From Hymenobacter cellulosivorans (GTDB lineage Bacteria > Bacteroidota > Bacteroidia > Cytophagales > Hymenobacteraceae): a DNA stretch of 64,000 nucleotides. Position 1 is the stretch's first letter. Each line of letters starts with the position of its first letter. The DNA lies in NCBI RefSeq assembly GCF_022919135.1, contig NZ_CP095049.1, positions 1,612,001 to 1,676,000 of the forward strand. The letters are read 5' to 3'. A model generated the notes under the pieces. It saw nothing but the letters and a program-made list of their open reading frames with translations, ran no database searches and was not told where the DNA came from. Of this stretch, positions 60,813-64,000 are shown piece after piece. The position numbers and the translations under genes were made by a program.

Positions 60813-61559
60813 ATGGCCGCCCGGTCCGAACTAGACACTCAGAATATTCCCGCCCACGTTGCCGTCATCATGGATGGTAACGGCCGTTGGGCCAAAAAAA
60901 AAGGTGGCCTCCGCATTTTCGGGCACCAAAGTGCTATTACCGCCGTTCGGGAAACTGTGGAAGGGGCCGCTGAGCTGGGGGTGCACTACCTGACGCTCTA
61001 CGCCTTTTCTACCGAGAACTGGGCGCGCCCCAAGCACGAGGTAATGGCCCTGATGCAGCTGTTGGTTCATACCATTCGGCAGGAAACACCTACGCTGCTC
61101 AAGAATAACATTCGGCTCCAGTCGATTGGTGACATTGCCAGTTTGCCCGAGTCCTGCCAGCGGGAACTGCGCGAGTCCATTGAGCTCACCAAAGCTGGCT
61201 CGGGTATGACCTTGGTGCTGGCCCTGAGCTACAGCGGCCGGTGGGACCTGACACAGGCCGCTCAGCGGCTGGCTACCGATGTCGCCAGGGGAGTTGTGCA
61301 ACCAGAGCAGGTAACCGAAAACACTATTGCGGGCTACTTGGCTACGGCGGGCATGCCCGATCCGGAGCTATTAATCCGGACCAGTGGGGAGCAGCGCATC
61401 AGCAATTTTCTGTTGTGGCAGCTCGCCTACACCGAACTCTATATTACGGAGGTGTTGTGGCCGGATTTTCGGCGGGAGCACCTCTACGACGCCATTCAGG
61501 CCTACCAGCGCCGGGAACGGCGCTTTGGCAAAACCAGTGAGCAGCTAACCGTTTCGTAA
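60813..61559 (+). CDS. uppS: Isoprenyl transferase (undecaprenyl diphosphate synthase)
   Basis: UppS builds the C55 lipid carrier for cell-wall synthesis from isopentenyl diphosphate. The 248-residue protein has MDGNGRWAKKK with catalytic Asp21, then YAFSTENWARP and the late LIRTSGEQRISNFLLWQ block, all conserved. An A9 run at 60894-60902 encodes the AKKKG part of the active-site loop. It is followed after nine bases by bamA. Confidence 0.96.
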   Translation: MAARSELDTQNIPAHVAVIMDGNGRWAKKKGGLRIFGHQSAITAVRETVEGAAELGVHYLTLYAFSTENWARPKHEVMALMQLLVHTIRQETPTLLKNNIRLQSIGDIASLPESCQRELRESIELTKAGSGMTLVLALSYSGRWDLTQAAQRLATDVARGVVQPEQVTENTIAGYLATAGMPDPELLIRTSGEQRISNFLLWQLAYTELYITEVLWPDFRREHLYDAIQAYQRRERRFGKTSEQLTVS

Positions 61560-61568
61560 GTTTTTCGA

Positions 61569-64000
61569 ATGATTCCTTTCCAGAATAAATTTCTCCTGCT
61601 GCTAACGGTGCTTGCTCTCGGTGGAGCGGCTTCCGCGTCCGAGGCGTGGGCCCAGGTTTCTACGGCTGGTAGTGAGGAGCCCAAACGCTATGAACTCGGT
61701 GGAATTACCGTGAGTGGGGCTTCCTATCTAGATACTAATACGCTTATCGGGCTGACAGGTTTGAAAATCGGGGACCCGGTGACGGTTCCTGGTGAAGAAA
61801 TTGGCAAGGCCATCCGCCGCCTCTGGGAGCAGGGCATTCTGGGTGACGTAAGCGTATCGATTTCGCGCATTGAAGGCAATAAGATATATCTGGACTTCAA
61901 CCTGAAGGAGCGCCCGCGCTTGTCGAAGTTCGAGTTTACCGGCATCAGCAAGGGCCAAGCCGATGACTTGAAAAACAAGATCAAGCTGATCCGGGGCAAA
62001 GTGGTGACCGACGCCCTGCTGAACAATACCAAGGATCAGGTGCGTAAGTTCTACACCAACAAGGGCTTCTTGGACGCCAAAGCGACTATCACGCAGAAGC
62101 CCGACTCGAGCCTGTCGAACAGCGTGGTGCTGAATATCAACGTAGACAAGGGCAGTAAAATCCGGATCAAGGATATTGCTTTTGAAGGTAACGAGGCTTT
62201 TTCGGATAAGAAGCTCAAGGGCAAGCTGAAGAAAACCAAGGAGCGCAAATCCTACAAGTTCCTAACCTCGGGCAAGTTCCAGAAGGCCGAGTACGAAGCG
62301 GATAAGGAGAAACTGCTCGAATTCTATAATTCCCAGGGCTACCGGGATGCCGCCATCGTATCCGACACCTTACTGCGCACCGACGAAGGTCTGGCGCTGC
62401 GGATCAAGGTGGATGAAGGCCCAAAGTACTACTTCCGCCACATCACCTGGAACGGCAACTACCTCTACGATTCCAAGACGCTGGCTTCGGTGCTGGGTAT
62501 CAAGGAAGGCAGTGTGTATAGCAAAGAAACGCTGGATAAGCGCCTGAACTACAACCCAACGGGGCAGGACGTAACCTCGCTCTATATGAACGACGGCTAC
62601 CTGTTCTTCCAGATTGAGCCGGTTGAAACCAAGGTAGAAGGCGACTCTATCGACATCGAGATGCGCATCAGCGAAGGTGTGCAGGCCCGTATCAAAGAGG
62701 TGAACATTGCCGGCAACACCAAAACCAGTGACCATGTGCTGCGCCGGGAACTCCAGACCCTGCCCGGCGACAAGTTTAACCGTGAGTTGCTGATCCGCTC
62801 CCAGCGCCAGATTGCTACTTTGGGTTATTTTGACCCGGAAAAGATTGGCCTGAACCCCGTGCCCAACCAGGCCGATGGCACCGTGGACATCAACTACACC
62901 GTAGTTGAGAAGCCTTCCGACCAGATTACGCTTTCGGGCGGCTGGGGCGGCTACGCTGGCTTTATCGGCACGGTAGGTTTGGTATTTAACAACTTCTCGC
63001 TGCGCAAAGCCGGAAGTTTGCGCAACTGGACGCCGGTTCCGGCCGGTGACGGCCAGCGTCTGGCCCTGAACGTGCAGGCCAATGGCTTGCAGTACCAAGC
63101 CTATTCCTTCTCCTTTACGGAGCCTTGGCTGGGTGGCCGCAAGCCTAACTCGCTGTCCTTTAGCCTGAACAAGAGCATTCAGCGTGTGGGTACCAGCCTC
63201 GACGCTAACAATGACCAGTCTATCAAGGTGAACAGCGCCTCGCTGGGCCTGGGCCGACGCCTGCGCGTGCCGGATGACTATTTCACGCTGAGCAACTCGT
63301 TGTCGGTGAGCCAATACAAGCTGAAGAACTACCCCTACATTCAGGGTTTCAGCAATGGCACGGGCAACGCAACCAACATTACTTTCAACACGACTTTGTC
63401 GCGTAACAGCATTGACAACCCGACTTATACCCGTCGGGGCTCCTCGCTGTCGTTGAGTGTGAACCTGACGCCGCCTTATTCTATCTTCAAAGGCTCGCAC
63501 CCGAGCGTAAACGAGTGGGTGGAATTCCACAAATGGATGTTCGACGCCTCGTGGTTTACGCCCATTGTAGGTAAGCTGGTGCTGAACACCCGGGCTCACT
63601 TCGGCTTTATCGGTACCTACAACTCCAGCCGGCCTATCGGTCCGTTTGAGCGGTTCAAGCTGGGCGGCTCGGGCCTAGGCTACGGGGGCTCGTCTAACTT
63701 CCTGGTGGGCACCGAATATGTGGGTCTGCGCGGTTACGATGACCCCAACAACGCTAACTCCATCCAGAATCCCAACTCCAGTGGTGGGGTAGCCTACAAT
63801 AAATACGTCCTGGAAATGCGTTACCCAGTGTCGTTGAATCCAGCGGCCACGGTGTACATCCTGAGCTTCGCTGAAGCCGGTAATGCTTTTGAAGCTTATA
63901 AAGACTACAACCCTTACAAGCTGTACCGGTCGGTCGGCGTAGGTGCCCGGATTTTCATGTCGGCATTCGGTTTGCTTGGCTTCGACTACGGCTACGGTTT
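61569..64000 (+). CDS. bamA: Outer membrane protein assembly factor BamA, 3' end beyond the window
   Basis: The frame from ATG 61569 stays open for 810 codons to the window edge. It starts with a signal peptide ending about EAWAQ, then several POTRA domains (GEEIGKAIRRLWEQGILGDV, DIAFEGNEAFSDKKLKGK and others up to about residue 430). The Omp85 barrel follows (LSGGWGGYAGFIGTVGL, EMRYPVSLNPAATVYIL). BamA folds and inserts outer membrane proteins. Only the last barrel strands are missing. It lies nine bases after uppS. Confidence 0.96.
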   Translation, partial: MIPFQNKFLLLLTVLALGGAASASEAWAQVSTAGSEEPKRYELGGITVSGASYLDTNTLIGLTGLKIGDPVTVPGEEIGKAIRRLWEQGILGDVSVSISRIEGNKIYLDFNLKERPRLSKFEFTGISKGQADDLKNKIKLIRGKVVTDALLNNTKDQVRKFYTNKGFLDAKATITQKPDSSLSNSVVLNINVDKGSKIRIKDIAFEGNEAFSDKKLKGKLKKTKERKSYKFLTSGKFQKAEYEADKEKLLEFYNSQGYRDAAIVSDTLLRTDEGLALRIKVDEGPKYYFRHITWNGNYLYDSKTLASVLGIKEGSVYSKETLDKRLNYNPTGQDVTSLYMNDGYLFFQIEPVETKVEGDSIDIEMRISEGVQARIKEVNIAGNTKTSDHVLRRELQTLPGDKFNRELLIRSQRQIATLGYFDPEKIGLNPVPNQADGTVDINYTVVEKPSDQITLSGGWGGYAGFIGTVGLVFNNFSLRKAGSLRNWTPVPAGDGQRLALNVQANGLQYQAYSFSFTEPWLGGRKPNSLSFSLNKSIQRVGTSLDANNDQSIKVNSASLGLGRRLRVPDDYFTLSNSLSVSQYKLKNYPYIQGFSNGTGNATNITFNTTLSRNSIDNPTYTRRGSSLSLSVNLTPPYSIFKGSHPSVNEWVEFHKWMFDASWFTPIVGKLVLNTRAHFGFIGTYNSSRPIGPFERFKLGGSGLGYGGSSNFLVGTEYVGLRGYDDPNNANSIQNPNSSGGVAYNKYVLEMRYPVSLNPAATVYILSFAEAGNAFEAYKDYNPYKLYRSVGVGARIFMSAFGLLGFDYGYG

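Overview
The window comes from a high-GC member of the Bacteroidota, most likely a Hymenobacter-like member of the Cytophagales. Supporting signs are promoter -7 boxes of the Bacteroidota type (TAnnTTTG, seen as TACCTTTG, TATCTTTG and TACTTTTG), no visible Shine-Dalgarno sequences, Bacteroidota-typical families (fused MurF-alanine racemase, DUF4834, DUF5686, DUF4230, DUF6089, TonB-type carboxypeptidase-regulatory N-domains, a C-terminal type IX secretion signal) and a Bacteroidota-like bamA/uppS/NAD kinase neighbourhood. It is ordinary chromosomal DNA. I see no prophage, insertion sequence, integrase, rRNA operon or CRISPR array. The species name is inference.

Layout. 1-4.2 kb: two tandem secreted M28 aminopeptidases separated by a strong terminator, then ispF. 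4.4-11.8 kb: a TetR-controlled RND efflux operon (tetR, TolC, lipoprotein adaptor, RND pump) ending with a small acyl-carrier-like protein whose phosphopantetheine serine is a threonine. 11.8-20 kb: a DUF1232 protein, an NlpC/P60 hydrolase, a small HExxH protein, an SDR, a serine-rich membrane protein, a PAP2 phosphatase, tRNA-Thr(CGT), two unknown membrane proteins, an FkbM methyltransferase and DUF4834. 20-33.8 kb: DUF5686 outer membrane protein, two secreted ferritin-like proteins, an EamA transporter, an MFS transporter, recX, a zinc-ribbon protein, DUF4230, a PLP enzyme, YfhO and a RarD-like transporter. 33.9-43.5 kb: murF-alr, an OmpA lipoprotein, a carboxypeptidase-regulatory protein, feoA-feoB, a trypsin-like protease, an RsmI-like methyltransferase and a YbfF-like hydrolase. 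43.6-52.2 kb: a frameshifted SBBP-repeat/T9SS protein, a TPR histidine kinase, a PH-like membrane protein, and the selenium genes selD and mnmH with a VOC gene. 52.3-64 kb: pdxJ, yqeY, cvpA, pabA/trpG, a hydrolase, a CBS protein, a BamA-like protein, NAD kinase, two DUF6089 proteins, uppS and the start of bamA.

The most unusual feature is intergenic. At least six gaps hold long imperfect inverted repeats whose arms are built from degenerate 8-bp units (TGARATGG, TGAGTGAC, a TTAGTTGTCAG type, an AATGTGSG type). All have the same polarity, and the arms often begin exactly at the stop codon of the neighbouring gene. A 33-bp perfect hairpin follows feoB, and a TetR-like operator palindrome overlaps the efflux regulator's own promoter. 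Two genes carry three frameshifts, each repaired by adding one base, two of them at G5 runs; these may be consensus errors. All family assignments were made by reading translations and motifs, without database searches.
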